The position numbers were made by a program, and so were the translations under genes. A stretch of DNA of 64,000 nt from DATEDA01 sp963820965 (lineage in GTDB: Bacteria > Pseudomonadota > Gammaproteobacteria > Burkholderiales > SG8-39), in assembly GCA_963820965.1 (NCBI GenBank), contig CAWGCC010000031.1, forward strand, positions 186,001 through 250,000, in the 5' to 3' direction. The stretch's first letter is position 1; every line of letters starts with the position of its first letter. Below are positions 34,852 through 44,282 of this stretch, in pieces. The notes beneath the pieces are model-generated. The model saw only the letters and a program-made list of their open reading frames with translations, made no database searches and was not told the origin of the DNA.

Positions 34852-36773
34852 TGCGGGTCGTCGCCGCGCTCGCGCTTGCCTGGGCGGGCGCGGTCGGCTA
34901 CGCGCACGCGCAGGTCGGGCAAACCGCGCAGACGATCCTGCACATGCTCGACTACGTCGCGGTCGACTATCCCGAGGCGGTCGCGGACGGACGGGTCAGG
35001 AACGAGGACGAGTTCCGGGAGATGCTCGAGTTCACCGCGCGGGTAGCCGACGGCGTCGAGGCGCTGCCCGGGAATGCGGCCCGGGTCGCGCTGCTCCAGG
35101 ATGCCGAAGCCCTTGCGGCGCTCGTGCGCGCAAAGCGCGCGGCGCCGGAAGTCGCCGCGGCGGCGTCGAAGCTCAAGTGGGCGCTGGTCGCGGCCTACGG
35201 GCTCGCGCTCGCGCCGGCGCGAGCGCCTTCGCTCGACCGCGCGCCGGCGCTTTATGCCGAGCATTGCGCCGCCTGCCACGGCGCGGCGGGGCGCGGAGAT
35301 GGCCCGGCCGCCAAGGGGCTCGAGCCGGGGCCGTCCGACTTCCACGACGCCGAGCGGATGGCGCAGCGCTCCGTGTACGGGCTCTACAACACGATCACGC
35401 TCGGCGTCGCCGGCACATCGATGGCCGCGTTCGGGCGGCTCGACGAGGCGGAGCGATGGGCGCTCGCGTTTCACGTCGCGACCCTCGGCGCGCCGCAGGA
35501 GCGGCTGCGCGAAGGCGGGGCGCTGTGGAAGGCCGGCGAAGCGCGCGGCGCGTTTCCCGACCTGACCAACGTCGCGACCCTATCTGCGAACGAGGTCGGC
35601 GAGCGCTTCGGCGAGCGAGCGGCCGCCGTGCAGGCGTGGCTCCGCGCGAATCCCGAGGCGCTCGCCGCCATCAAGCCGGCCCCGCTCGAGTTCACCCGCG
35701 CGAAGCTCGCCGAAGCCCGGGCGCTCTACGCGCAGGGCGACCGCGCGGCGGCGCGCGACGCGGCGATCCGAGGCTATCTTGAGGGGTTCGAGCTGGTCGA
35801 GGCGAGCCTCGCGAACGTCGACGCCGGGCTCGCGCGCGAGATCGAGCGGCGCATGCTCGACCTACGCGCGGCGATCGAGACCGGCGAACCGCCTGGCGCG
35901 GTCGCGGACCAGGTGCGCGCGATCGAGGCGCTCCTCGCCGCCGCCGAGCGGACGCTGAGTGCCGGCGACCTGTCGCCTGCGACCGCCTTTGCGAGCGCGT
36001 TCCTCATCCTGCTGCGGGAAGGGCTCGAGGCGATCCTCGTCCTGGCGGCGATACTCGCCTTCGCGGCCAAGACCGGCCGCCGCGACGCGCTGCCATACGT
36101 TCACACCGGGTGGATCGCGGCGCTCGCGCTCGGGGCGGTCACCTGGGCCGCCGCGACCTGGTTCATCGAGATCTCGGGCGCGAACCGCGAGCTGACCGAA
36201 GGCGTCACGGCGCTCGTTGCCGCCGCGATGCTGCTCTACGTCGGCTGGTGGCTGCACGGCAAGTCGTACGCCCAGGCGTGGGCGCGCTTCGTCAGGGATC
36301 GCGTGGGGCAGGCGCTCGCCAAGCGCACGCTGTGGGCGATGGCCGCCGTGTCGTTCTTCGCGGTGTACCGCGAGATGTTCGAGATCGTGCTGTTCTACCA
36401 GGCGCTCTGGGCCCAGGCCGGCGAGTCCGGGCGCAGCGCCGTGCTGGGCGGAATGGCGGCGGCCGCGCTCGCGCTCGCGGTGATCGGATTCGTGATCTTC
36501 AAGTACAGCGTCCGCCTGCCGATCGGGCCCTTCTTCGCGGCGACGTCGTTCCTCCTGGCGCTGCTCGCGGTCGTGTTTGCCGGCCACGGCGTCGCGGCCC
36601 TGCAGGAAGCCGGTGTGATCCGGGTGACGCGCCTGGGGTTCGAGCCGGTAACGCTCCTCGGCATCTACCCTACGGTGGAGGCGCTCGGCGCGCAGGCTGC
36701 GGTGCTCGCCGCCGTCGTGCTCGGCTTCCTCGCCACGCGCCGCAGCGCGGCCGCAAGCTCGTCCGCGTCGTGA
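34851..36773 (+). CDS. Cytochrome c - FTR1 iron permease fusion protein
   Basis: A 640-residue protein. A signal peptide (about 1-20) is followed by a helical domain and a class I cytochrome c domain with the haem site CAACH (Cys139, Cys142, His143). A helical linker leads to a C-terminal FTR1/EfeU-type iron permease of about seven transmembrane helices (roughly residues 375-630) carrying both REXXE iron motifs: REGLE at 389-393 and REMFE at 507-511. The periplasmic haem could oxidise or reduce iron during permeation, replacing the multicopper oxidase or EfeO/EfeB partners of other systems. It follows tonB-exbB-exbD in the same transcript. Confidence 0.93.
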   Translation: MRVVAALALAWAGAVGYAHAQVGQTAQTILHMLDYVAVDYPEAVADGRVRNEDEFREMLEFTARVADGVEALPGNAARVALLQDAEALAALVRAKRAAPEVAAAASKLKWALVAAYGLALAPARAPSLDRAPALYAEHCAACHGAAGRGDGPAAKGLEPGPSDFHDAERMAQRSVYGLYNTITLGVAGTSMAAFGRLDEAERWALAFHVATLGAPQERLREGGALWKAGEARGAFPDLTNVATLSANEVGERFGERAAAVQAWLRANPEALAAIKPAPLEFTRAKLAEARALYAQGDRAAARDAAIRGYLEGFELVEASLANVDAGLAREIERRMLDLRAAIETGEPPGAVADQVRAIEALLAAAERTLSAGDLSPATAFASAFLILLREGLEAILVLAAILAFAAKTGRRDALPYVHTGWIAALALGAVTWAAATWFIEISGANRELTEGVTALVAAAMLLYVGWWLHGKSYAQAWARFVRDRVGQALAKRTLWAMAAVSFFAVYREMFEIVLFYQALWAQAGESGRSAVLGGMAAAALALAVIGFVIFKYSVRLPIGPFFAATSFLLALLAVVFAGHGVAALQEAGVIRVTRLGFEPVTLLGIYPTVEALGAQAAVLAAVVLGFLATRRSAAASSSAS

Positions 36774-36937
36774 CGCCGCGACCGACCCGCCCGCTTCCGC
36801 GCGGCCCAAGAGCGCATCGTCGCCAGCATGGTGAACGCACCGCGGGCGCGATCGGTTGCCGGATCGCGCGGGGTATCCTTTCCGCTGGTTCGCCCTACAT
36901 GGGGCGTGCACGCCTTCTCGGAAGGAGGTCGGCAGCG

Positions 36938-37930
36938 ATGGCATCGACGTCGAACCCCGCATCCGCCCGGCTGCTCGCGGCTGCCGGCCTGCTGCTGCTC
37001 GGCCTCGCTCCGACCGCCGGCGCGGACAACGACCTCGCGCGAGGCGGCGATGCGGTTCGCAGCATGGCCGGCTGCTTCCTCGTCGACTACAGCTACGTCG
37101 AAACGGCGAGCCTCCGGCCGGGCTACGTCCGCGACGCCCGCGTCTACGACGTCAATCGGGACAAGTCGGTCAAGGAGTGGATCACGGTGCAAGCGCTGTC
37201 GCCGAAACGCCTCTGGCTGCAGCGGGTCCTGTTCTCCACCGATCTCGCCGGCACCGTGCGGCCGGGCAGCGAGATCAAGCACCAGTCCGAGGACTGGGAG
37301 TACGACGCGCCGTTGCTGTACGACTTCGTCGCGCCGGACAACTGGCAGGTCAGGAAACTGGCGGGCGCGTCCGGACTGTGGACGCGCAGGGTGACGAACC
37401 TCGACGACGGGCCCCGCTACCAGTGCGCCGCGCGGTGGACGACTGACACCGCCTATCCCGAGTGGCGGTGCACGAACTATGCGCCGATTCCCGGCCGGGA
37501 AACGCGCGACATGAGCCGCAAGGACTACGATACGCTGGACCGCACCACGCGCATCGTGGCGTACGGGTCGAGCTGGCTCGAACGCCAGGAGAACGTCAAG
37601 ACCCTGCACGGCGAGAGCGGCCGCAGCCCGCTCGCGCGAGAGGCGGGGAAGAACTGGTATGTGCGGCTGCCCGAAGCGGAGTGCGCGACCGCCCAGGCGT
37701 TCGCGCGGCCGCGCGAAGGCTTCTGGAACGTCCTGCGGGAGACCTGGGACGCGGTGCTCGACGGCACCGGACCCTTCGTCGAGCGGCCGCCGCCCGGCGC
37801 GCCGCCGCGCTTCGTCCGCATGCACGAGGTCGAGCGCGATTACGTCGGACGCGATCTCGCCGACCCGGCGCTCCAGAAGGCGGCGCGCGAGCGCATCCTG
37901 AAAGTCATCGAGGCGTATCGCGCCCAGTGA
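36938..37930 (+). CDS. DUF6607-like exported protein
   Basis: A 330-residue protein with a signal peptide (about 1-27, ending GADN). The body has SMAGCFLVDYSYVETASLRP, KEWITVQALSPKRLWLQRVL, HQSEDWEYDAPLLYDF and repeated Trp/Tyr-rich strands, which resemble the DUF6607 family (a beta-rich, possibly lipocalin-like exported protein). It contains five Cys in the mature part. The ATG at 36938 has a strong GGAAGGAGGTC site. Family members tend to occur beside TonB-dependent receptors and iron genes, as here, but the role is unknown. Its stop overlaps a short nuclease-like relic. Confidence 0.7.
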   Translation: MASTSNPASARLLAAAGLLLLGLAPTAGADNDLARGGDAVRSMAGCFLVDYSYVETASLRPGYVRDARVYDVNRDKSVKEWITVQALSPKRLWLQRVLFSTDLAGTVRPGSEIKHQSEDWEYDAPLLYDFVAPDNWQVRKLAGASGLWTRRVTNLDDGPRYQCAARWTTDTAYPEWRCTNYAPIPGRETRDMSRKDYDTLDRTTRIVAYGSSWLERQENVKTLHGESGRSPLAREAGKNWYVRLPEAECATAQAFARPREGFWNVLRETWDAVLDGTGPFVERPPPGAPPRFVRMHEVERDYVGRDLADPALQKAARERILKVIEAYRAQ

Positions 37931-38184
37931 CGCGGCCGCGAATAGCGCGCCCCGTGTGCCACGTCTTCGTCGGCGTCGTGAACGTCAACCTCGCCCAGAT
38001 CGCGCAAGGCTGGGGAATGCTCCAGGACCGGGCCGATTGGGTGCGCGATCCGGCAAGCCATGCGGCGCAGGAGCAGGCGCGCGCCCGCCGCGCCGGCGTA
38101 TGGTCGTCGGCCGCGCCGATTCACCCGGCGACCTGGCGGGAGCAATGCTGGGGACGGGGCGAATGCCCCGCGGCCGAATCCTGA
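37927..38184 (+). pseudogene. Truncated thermonuclease (SNase-like) C-terminus
   Basis: A frame opening with a GTG that overlaps the preceding stop encodes 85 residues. The segment VCHVFVGVVNVNLAQIAQGW and later QEQARARRAGVWSSAAPIHP are the C-terminal half of staphylococcal-nuclease-like proteins (the NVNLxLVxxGxA strand-helix and the AxxxRRGxW region). The N-terminal half with the catalytic Asp and the first Arg is missing, so it should be inactive. Confidence 0.6.
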
Positions 38185-38198
38185 TCGGGCGATTCCGG

Positions 38199-38708
38199 CT
38201 ACGGCGTCCGCGGCAGATCGGTGCGGAGCCAGTCGTCGAGCAGGACCTTCTCGTAGACCAGCGGGTCGCTCGGGTCGATTCCGACGCCCACCGGATAACC
38301 GGTGCTGCGGAGCTGCCGTTCCCCCTCCCCCAACACCGTACCGTCGGCCCGTAGAAGCCGGAAGCTGAGGTCGATCCGCGCCGGCGTGACCTCGCGGACG
38401 ATCCGGACGTTGGTGATGTTCGGCCGCCGTGCTTCATAGGTGCCGGCAAGCTGTACGTCGGTGATCGTCACGCGCAGCGTATCGCCGTCGGCGAGGCGAC
38501 GGGCCGCGCGCTCCTCAATGTACCGCCTGATCTGGGCGAGGAAGAAGTCGCGCGCCGAATCGGTCTGGGTGTAGCCGTTCCGCACGTCCGTGAAGTTCTG
38601 GCGATCGACGTAGACGACCTCTACCCGCGCTGGGTCCGCGGCGGCCACTGGCAGCGCCCCGGCCGAAGCGGCGAAGGCAAGCGACGCAAGCAAACGGTAC
38701 GGTCTCAT
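38199..38708 (-). CDS. DUF3016 family exported protein
   Basis: A 169-residue protein with a signal peptide (about residues 1-24, AAADP). The DUF3016 features are VEVVYVDRQNFTDVRNGY, a helix EERAARRLADGDTLRVTITD and the strand VQLAGTYEARRP, ending with a Tyr/Asp/Trp-rich LVYEKVLLDDWLR. Function unknown; it is a periplasmic protein. The ATG at 38708 is used rather than the codon at 38732. It is divergent from the siderophore receptor and shares a 211-base intergenic region with it. Confidence 0.8.
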   Translation of the reverse strand: MRPYRLLASLAFAASAGALPVAAADPARVEVVYVDRQNFTDVRNGYTQTDSARDFFLAQIRRYIEERAARRLADGDTLRVTITDVQLAGTYEARRPNITNVRIVREVTPARIDLSFRLLRADGTVLGEGERQLRSTGYPVGVGIDPSDPLVYEKVLLDDWLRTDLPRTP

Positions 38709-38792
38709 CGCGTCCCTCCTGTCGAGCCCCAACGGGCTCCCAAACGGTAAACACCCCCGGAGAGGAAGCTATACCAAGCGCTTTACAAACGC

Positions 38793-38811
38793 AATTGAGA
38801 ACGCTTACCAT
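38793..38811 (+). promoter_or_regulatory. Putative Fur box upstream of the siderophore receptor
   Basis: AATTGAGAACGCTTACCAT overlaps a promoter-like TTTACA (38783-38788). The core TGAGAACGCTTACCA resembles betaproteobacterial Fur sites with the two arms around a central base. It lies about 110 bases before the receptor ATG and about 85 before the divergent DUF3016 gene, so it could control both. Confidence 0.4.
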
Positions 38812-38919
38812 TTGTGAACAGCACGCTCAGCAAGCGTCAGACGGCCAGCCAGGGGACCCCCGTGTCCTGCCCAGCAAGCGCGTTCTGCGGCAGACAACGC
38901 AACAACCAGGGGGAATTCC

Positions 38920-41124
38920 ATGTCGCGCCTCAAGAAGCGCCCGATCGCCGCTGCCGTTGCCCTCGCGCTATCCGGTGCCGGTCCAACGCTCGCACAGCAG
39001 TCGCAGACCCTGCCCGAGGTCAAGGTCACCGCGCCGCCGGAGGGCCAGGGGTTCAAGACCGACACCACCAACATCAACCGGACGGAGATGCCGCTGCGGG
39101 ACATCCCGCAGTTCATCAACACTGTGCCGGAGCCGGTCATCCGGCAACAGGCGATCACGTCCCTGCAGGACGCCCTGCGGAACGTACCGGGTGTCACGTT
39201 CACCGCTGCGGAGGGCGGCGTGGCCGCCTCCCAGATCTTCTGGCTGCGCGGCTTCCCGGCGGGGGGCGACCTGTTCCTCGACAGCGTGCGCGACCTCGGC
39301 GAGTACAACCGCGACCTCTTCAACATCGAGCGGGTCGAGGTGCTCAAGGGTCCCGCCGCGCTGACCTTCGGGCGCGGCTCGACCGGCGGCGTGATCAACC
39401 AGGTCAGCAAGATCGCCGACCTCTTGCCGCGGAGCGAAGTGGGGCTGGTTCTGGGCACGAACGGCGAGCTGCGCGCGACGGCCGACGCGAACTTCGTCTT
39501 GAACCCGACCACCGCGCTCCGGTTCCAGGTGCTCGGCGAGGACTCCGACACGTATCGCGACACGATCGAGAACAAGCAGATCGGGTTCGCGCCGTCGCTG
39601 CGGTTCGGCATCGGCACGAATCTCGACGTCACGCTCAACTATCAGTACTTGCAGACGCGGAGCAAGACCGACTACGGCCAACCGAATCTCGGTCCGACGT
39701 TCAACTACGGCATGCCGCCGGTGCCGCTCACCCAGTACTACGGGTTTGCGAACTATGACTACACGAACTGGTACACGAATATTGCGACGCTCAATGTCCA
39801 GTGGAGGGCGAGCGACGCGGTGAGCGTCCGCAACGTGACGCGCTGGGCGAGCTACAAGCGCGACATGGAGGCGTCGATCGGGACGCTGAACACCACCACC
39901 CTCGCCGGCGCGCCGGTGTTCGGCGCAACACCATTTAACCAGCTAGCCGTAACGCTCACCCACAACAAGGCGCGCGACAACGACGATCAGGTGTTCATCA
40001 ACCAGACCGACGTCACCTGGAGGGTCGCCACCGGCTCGATCAAGCACACCGTGACCGGCGGGCTCGACCTCGCGATGGAACGCTTCGAGCGCTCGACCTA
40101 CGCGTTCGACGGCAACCCCGCGACCGCGAAGATCGACGCGCCGTCGATCGTGACCTCCTACCTCGACCCGAACATCAACGCGTCGCTGAACTACACGAAG
40201 GCGCCCCAGAACCGGAACGTCTCGACCGCCGACACGGTCGCGGCGTACGTGCAGGACCTGATCGAGTTCACGCCGCAGTGGAAGCTGCTGCTCGGCGTCC
40301 GCTACGACTGGTACGACTCCAAGACCGACCAGTCCGCGACCGGCCCGGCCGGCGCGAACACCGGTCCGTTCCAGCGCACCGACAACCTGTGGAGCGGGCG
40401 GGCCGGCGTCATCTGGCAGCCGACCGCGCGGCAGTCGTACTACGTGTCGTGGAACAACGGCTACAACCCGTCCGGCGAGCTCGGCGTCTACGGCGCGTCC
40501 GGGACCAACCTGAGCCTCGCCGGGCAGAATCTCGCGCCGGAGGAGACCGACAATTACGAGGTCGGCGCGCAGTGGGACTTCACCCCGGCGCTACGCCTGC
40601 GCTCGGCGATCTTTCGCACCGAGAAGACGAATGCGCGCTTCACCGATCCGGCGGACGGCCTCCTGAAGCTCGCCGGAAAGCGCCGCGTCGACGGCGTGGA
40701 GATGGAGCTCGCGGGTAGCATCACCTCGCAGTGGGACATCTACGGCGGCCTCGCGTACATGGATGGCAAGATCCTGGAGAGCGACCCGCTCACCGAAGGC
40801 AAGCACATGACGGTCCCGCCGTGGTCGGGCAGCGTGTGGACGTCGTATCGCCTGTCGGGGGATCTCGTCGGCTGGCAGATCGCGGGTGGTGCGTTCGGCG
40901 CGTCGTCGCGCTGGATCGACGACCAGAACCGCGGCAAGATCCCCGACTACCTGATCTGGAACGCGATGGTCGGCTGGTTCCAGCCGAAGTACGACGTCCA
41001 GTTCAACGTCATCAACATCTTCGACTCGAAGTACTACATCGGCGGATACCAGAACAACCCGAACCGCGTGCTGCCAGGGCAGCCCATCACCGGACTGCTC
41101 ACGCTCCGCTACCGATTCAACTGA
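38920..41124 (+). CDS. TonB-dependent siderophore receptor (Fiu-like catecholate type)
   Basis: A 734-residue outer-membrane receptor. A signal peptide (about 1-26) is followed by a TonB box (LPEVKVTA), the plug domain (IRQQAITSLQDALRNVPGVT, VEVLKGPAALTFGRGSTGG) and a 22-strand barrel ending in the aromatic residue required for assembly (LTLRYRFN). The plug signatures RNVPGVTF and GRGSTGGVIN are those of catecholate and related siderophore receptors. A PiuC-type hydroxylase follows, the same partnership seen with fiu-ybiX. Energy would come from the TonB-ExbBD genes 5 kb upstream. Confidence 0.95.
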   Translation: MSRLKKRPIAAAVALALSGAGPTLAQQSQTLPEVKVTAPPEGQGFKTDTTNINRTEMPLRDIPQFINTVPEPVIRQQAITSLQDALRNVPGVTFTAAEGGVAASQIFWLRGFPAGGDLFLDSVRDLGEYNRDLFNIERVEVLKGPAALTFGRGSTGGVINQVSKIADLLPRSEVGLVLGTNGELRATADANFVLNPTTALRFQVLGEDSDTYRDTIENKQIGFAPSLRFGIGTNLDVTLNYQYLQTRSKTDYGQPNLGPTFNYGMPPVPLTQYYGFANYDYTNWYTNIATLNVQWRASDAVSVRNVTRWASYKRDMEASIGTLNTTTLAGAPVFGATPFNQLAVTLTHNKARDNDDQVFINQTDVTWRVATGSIKHTVTGGLDLAMERFERSTYAFDGNPATAKIDAPSIVTSYLDPNINASLNYTKAPQNRNVSTADTVAAYVQDLIEFTPQWKLLLGVRYDWYDSKTDQSATGPAGANTGPFQRTDNLWSGRAGVIWQPTARQSYYVSWNNGYNPSGELGVYGASGTNLSLAGQNLAPEETDNYEVGAQWDFTPALRLRSAIFRTEKTNARFTDPADGLLKLAGKRRVDGVEMELAGSITSQWDIYGGLAYMDGKILESDPLTEGKHMTVPPWSGSVWTSYRLSGDLVGWQIAGGAFGASSRWIDDQNRGKIPDYLIWNAMVGWFQPKYDVQFNVINIFDSKYYIGGYQNNPNRVLPGQPITGLLTLRYRFN

Positions 41125-41170
41125 CCGGCGGGCGTCCGCCCGCCAGCTACCCGAAAGGCAGCCAGCCCGC

Positions 41171-41851
41171 GTGCTCCTCCACATCAAGCAGGTCCTCGCG
41201 CCCGAGCAGGCGGCGCAGGCGCGCGCCCGCATCGAGGGCGCGCAATGGGTCGACGGCAACGTCACCTCGGGCCACCAGTCCGCCCAGGCCAAGTACAACG
41301 AGCAGCTGCCGGAGGAGTCGCCGGTGGCGCAGGAGCTCGGCCGGACGATCCTCGCCGCGCTCGAGCGCAGCGCGCTCTTCATGTCCGCGGCGCTGCCGAA
41401 GCAGGTGTTCCCGCCGCTCTTCAACCGCTACGCCGGCGGAATGAATTTCGGCAGCCACGTCGACAACGCGATCCGCGTGCACACGGCGTCGCGCACGCGC
41501 CTCCGCACCGACCTCTCGGCGACGCTGTTCCTCACTCCGCCGGAGGAGTATGACGGCGGGGAGCTGCTCGTCGAGGATACCTACGGCGTGCACTCGTCGA
41601 AGCTGCCGGCGGGCGACCTGGTGCTCTATCCGGCGACCAGCCTGCACCGGGTGACGCCGGTGACCCGCGGGGCGCGCATCTCGTCGTTCTTCTGGATCCA
41701 GAGCATGGTCGCCGACGACGGCCGCCGGACGCTGCTCTTCGACCTCGACATGGCGATCGTCCGACTCGCACGCGACGCGCCGGGCCATCCGTCGCTCGCG
41801 TCGCTCACCGCCTGTTATCACAACCTGCTCCGGATGTGGGTCGAGCTTTGA
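41171..41851 (+). CDS. piuC: PKHD-type Fe(II)/2-oxoglutarate hydroxylase (PiuC/YbiX)
   Basis: A 226-residue Fe2+/2-oxoglutarate dioxygenase. Iron ligands His96 and Asp98 (SHVDNAIR) and His159 (SLHRVTPV) are visible, with Arg169 for 2-oxoglutarate binding. The LFNRYAGGMNFGSHVDNAIR block is the PiuC/YbiX signature. These enzymes are linked to siderophore receptors and iron-uptake regulation, but their substrate is not settled. The start is a GTG at 41171, 47 bases after the receptor gene. The stop overlaps the TTG start of the methyltransferase gene. Confidence 0.95.
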   Translation: MLLHIKQVLAPEQAAQARARIEGAQWVDGNVTSGHQSAQAKYNEQLPEESPVAQELGRTILAALERSALFMSAALPKQVFPPLFNRYAGGMNFGSHVDNAIRVHTASRTRLRTDLSATLFLTPPEEYDGGELLVEDTYGVHSSKLPAGDLVLYPATSLHRVTPVTRGARISSFFWIQSMVADDGRRTLLFDLDMAIVRLARDAPGHPSLASLTACYHNLLRMWVEL

Positions 41852-43448
41852 GCGCCGCCGCCGACGGCTACATCACCGACGTCGAATACACCGGCGACTT
41901 CTTTCCGCACCTCGCCCCCGCCTGGCTCGCGTACATCGCGGCGATCAACGGCTACCGGCCGCCGGGGCTGGACGGGCGCTTCACGTGGTGCGAGCTCGGC
42001 TGCGGCCAGGGCATCACCAGCCTGATCCTCGCCGCCACGCATCCGTCGGGCGAGTTCCACGCCTGCGACTTCAACGCCGCGCACATCGAGCACGCGGACA
42101 CGCTCCGGCGTGCGGGCGGGGTCGACAACCTGCGGTTCCACGCGAAGAGCTTTGGCGACATGCTCGGCGAGGATCTGCCGGCGTTCGATTTCGTCGTGCT
42201 CCACGGCGTCTACAGCTGGGTGCCGGAGGCGGCGCGCGACGAGATCCGCGCGTTCATCCGCCGCAAGCTCGCCCCGAGCGGCCTGGTCATGGTGAGCTAC
42301 AACGCGATGCCCGGCTGGGCCCATCTCCAGCCGATCCGGCGGATGATGCGGACGTACGCCGAGTCGCTGCCGGGAAGCTCCTTCGACAAGGCGCGCGCCG
42401 CGTTCGCGCACCTCGATTTCCTCGCGCGCAACCGCGCCGGCTACTTCGCGACGCTGCCGGCGGCGGCCGAGCACCTCAAGAAGATGGCGACGCACGACAT
42501 CCGGTACGTCGCGCACGAGTACCTCACGCCGCACGGCGACCCGTTCTGGTTCGACGAGGTCGCGCAGGCGATGGGCGCCGCCGGACTCGCCTTTGCGGGC
42601 AGCATGACGCCGGCGGACAACTATCCGGAGCTGATGATGCCGCCGAGCGTTCCGCAGCCTCGTCGAGTCGGCCACGACCCGCGGTGGCGCTCGAGGCGCA
42701 CCGGGACATCGTCGCCAATACGAGCTTCCGGCAGGACCTCTACACGGCCCAGCCGCCCGGCGCCGCTGAACCCGGAGATCGGTCTCGGCGCACTCGCCGG
42801 CACCGCGTTCTGCCTCGCCAATCTGCCCGAGTCCGTTGCCGCTCAAGCGCACGCAGGGCTGGCTGCAGTTCGACCTCGCCGACCAGGCCGCCGCCGTCCG
42901 GGCGATCCACGCGCAGCCTCGCCGGCGGGCCGGCAGGCGCCGCGGAGCTCCACGCCGCCGCCCGGATCGGGAGCGAGGACGAGACCGCGTTCCTCATCCA
43001 GCAGCTCGTCGTGTCGGGCCACCTCGCGCCGTGTCCGCCGGTCCCCGCGCCCGCCGGCTGGATGCAGGTGAGCTCGGCGCTCGTGGACGCCGGAATTCGC
43101 GAGCAGCACCAGCGGGTTCCGCTCGCGTGCCCGCTCACCGGCGTCGGCGAGCTATACCGAGGTCGTCAGCGCCGCAGCGATCGAAGCAGCCGCACGAATC
43201 GACGACGCGGACGCGGCCGGAAGGGCAGGTGCTGATCCGGCTGCGCGCGCACGGGCATCCGGTGAACCGGCTACGCGGCCTGGGGCGAACGCCGGGCGGC
43301 GACCGACGACGAGGTGGTCGCGCACGTCGCCGCGGTCTGGCGCAGCCTGCGCGACCCGGCCAACGCCGACCGGCGGCGCCTGCGCCTGCTTCGGGGTGCT
43401 GCCGTGACCGCGCTGTCGACCCGCCGGCCCTACATCGAGTCGAAGTAG
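41848..43448 (+). pseudogene. Class I SAM-dependent methyltransferase with regulatory domain, multiply frameshifted
   Basis: The first 270 codons are intact: SAAADGYITDVEYTGDFFPH, then the SAM-binding motif WCELGCGQGITSLILA, and the regulatory region MPGWAHLQPIRRMMRTYAES (PF10119-like). After about 42650 the homology hops between frames several times (VALEAHRDIVANTSFRQDLY; LNPEIGLGALAGTAFCLANL; AARIGSEDETAFLIQQLVVS; AATDDEVVAHVAAVWRSLRD) and ends near 43448. A restored protein would be about 520 residues. The start is TTG at 41848 (TTGA overlap with piuC) or GTG at 41836. The number of lesions suggests either poor sequence quality here or real decay. Confidence 0.75.
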
Positions 43449-44262
43449 TCCGCCATACGCGCGCGCAGCGCGGCATCGGGCAGCCGCCCGCGACCGGCGC
43501 CGAGATTGTCGGCGAGGTGTCTCGCGTTCCGCGTGCCGGGGATGACGCAGGTGACCGCCGGATGGCCGAGGATGAACTTCAGGAATACCTGCGCCCAGCC
43601 TTCGCAGTCGATTTCGCGCGCCCAACCGGGCAGCGGCTTTCCCTTCGCACGCGCAAGCAGCCGGCCCTGCCCCAGCGGGCGGTTGACGAGCACCGCAACG
43701 CCTTGGCTTTCGGCGAGCGGCAGCAGCCGGCGCTCGGCGTCGCGCTCTGCCGAGCGAGTAGTTGAGCTGTACGAAGTCGGGGCGATGGGCCTTGATCGCG
43801 GCCTCGAGCGCGGCGTGCCCGCTGGCGGTGTAGTGCGTGACACCGAGGTAGCGCACCCGCCCCTCCTTCTTCCAGCCGGCGAGCGTCGCGAGATGCGTCT
43901 CCGTGTCGACCAGGTTGTGGACCTGCATCAGGTCGAGCCGCGCGACGCCCAGCTTCGCGAACGACGCTTCCATCTGCCGGATCCCGGCGTCACGGCCCGA
44001 GGTCCATACCTTGGTCGCGACGAAGAGCTTCCCGGACGAGGCCGAGCTCGGCCGAGAGCGCGCCCACCACCTGCTCGGCAGCGCCGTACATCGGCGAGGA
44101 ATCGACGACCGTGCCGCCGAGCTCGACGAGGGTACGCAGCGCCTCCTTGGCTGCCGCGCGGTCCGGCCCGTCGCGCGGCACGTCGAAGGCCTGCCAGGTC
44201 CCCAGCCCCACGACCGGGATGCGCTCACCGGTGCGCGGGATCGGTCGGGTCGCGAGTGTCAT
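43430..44262 (-). pseudogene. Aldo/keto reductase, two frameshifts
   Basis: Three frames joined in order give a complete aldo/keto reductase of about 276 residues. The N-terminal part has RTGERIPVVGLGTWQAFDVP and VDSSPMYGAAE (catalytic Tyr). After a shift near 44037 come KLFVATKVWTSGRDAG (catalytic Lys) and LDLMQVHN (His). After a second shift near 43749 come ERDAERRLLPLAESQGVAVL, VTCVIPGTRNARHLADN and the end MADYFDSM. Both shifts correspond to one inserted base. The enzyme would reduce a carbonyl compound with NADPH; the substrate is unknown. The 3' end overlaps the converging methyltransferase. Confidence 0.85.
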
Positions 44263-44282
44263 CGCCGTTCTCCCCCCTGCGT

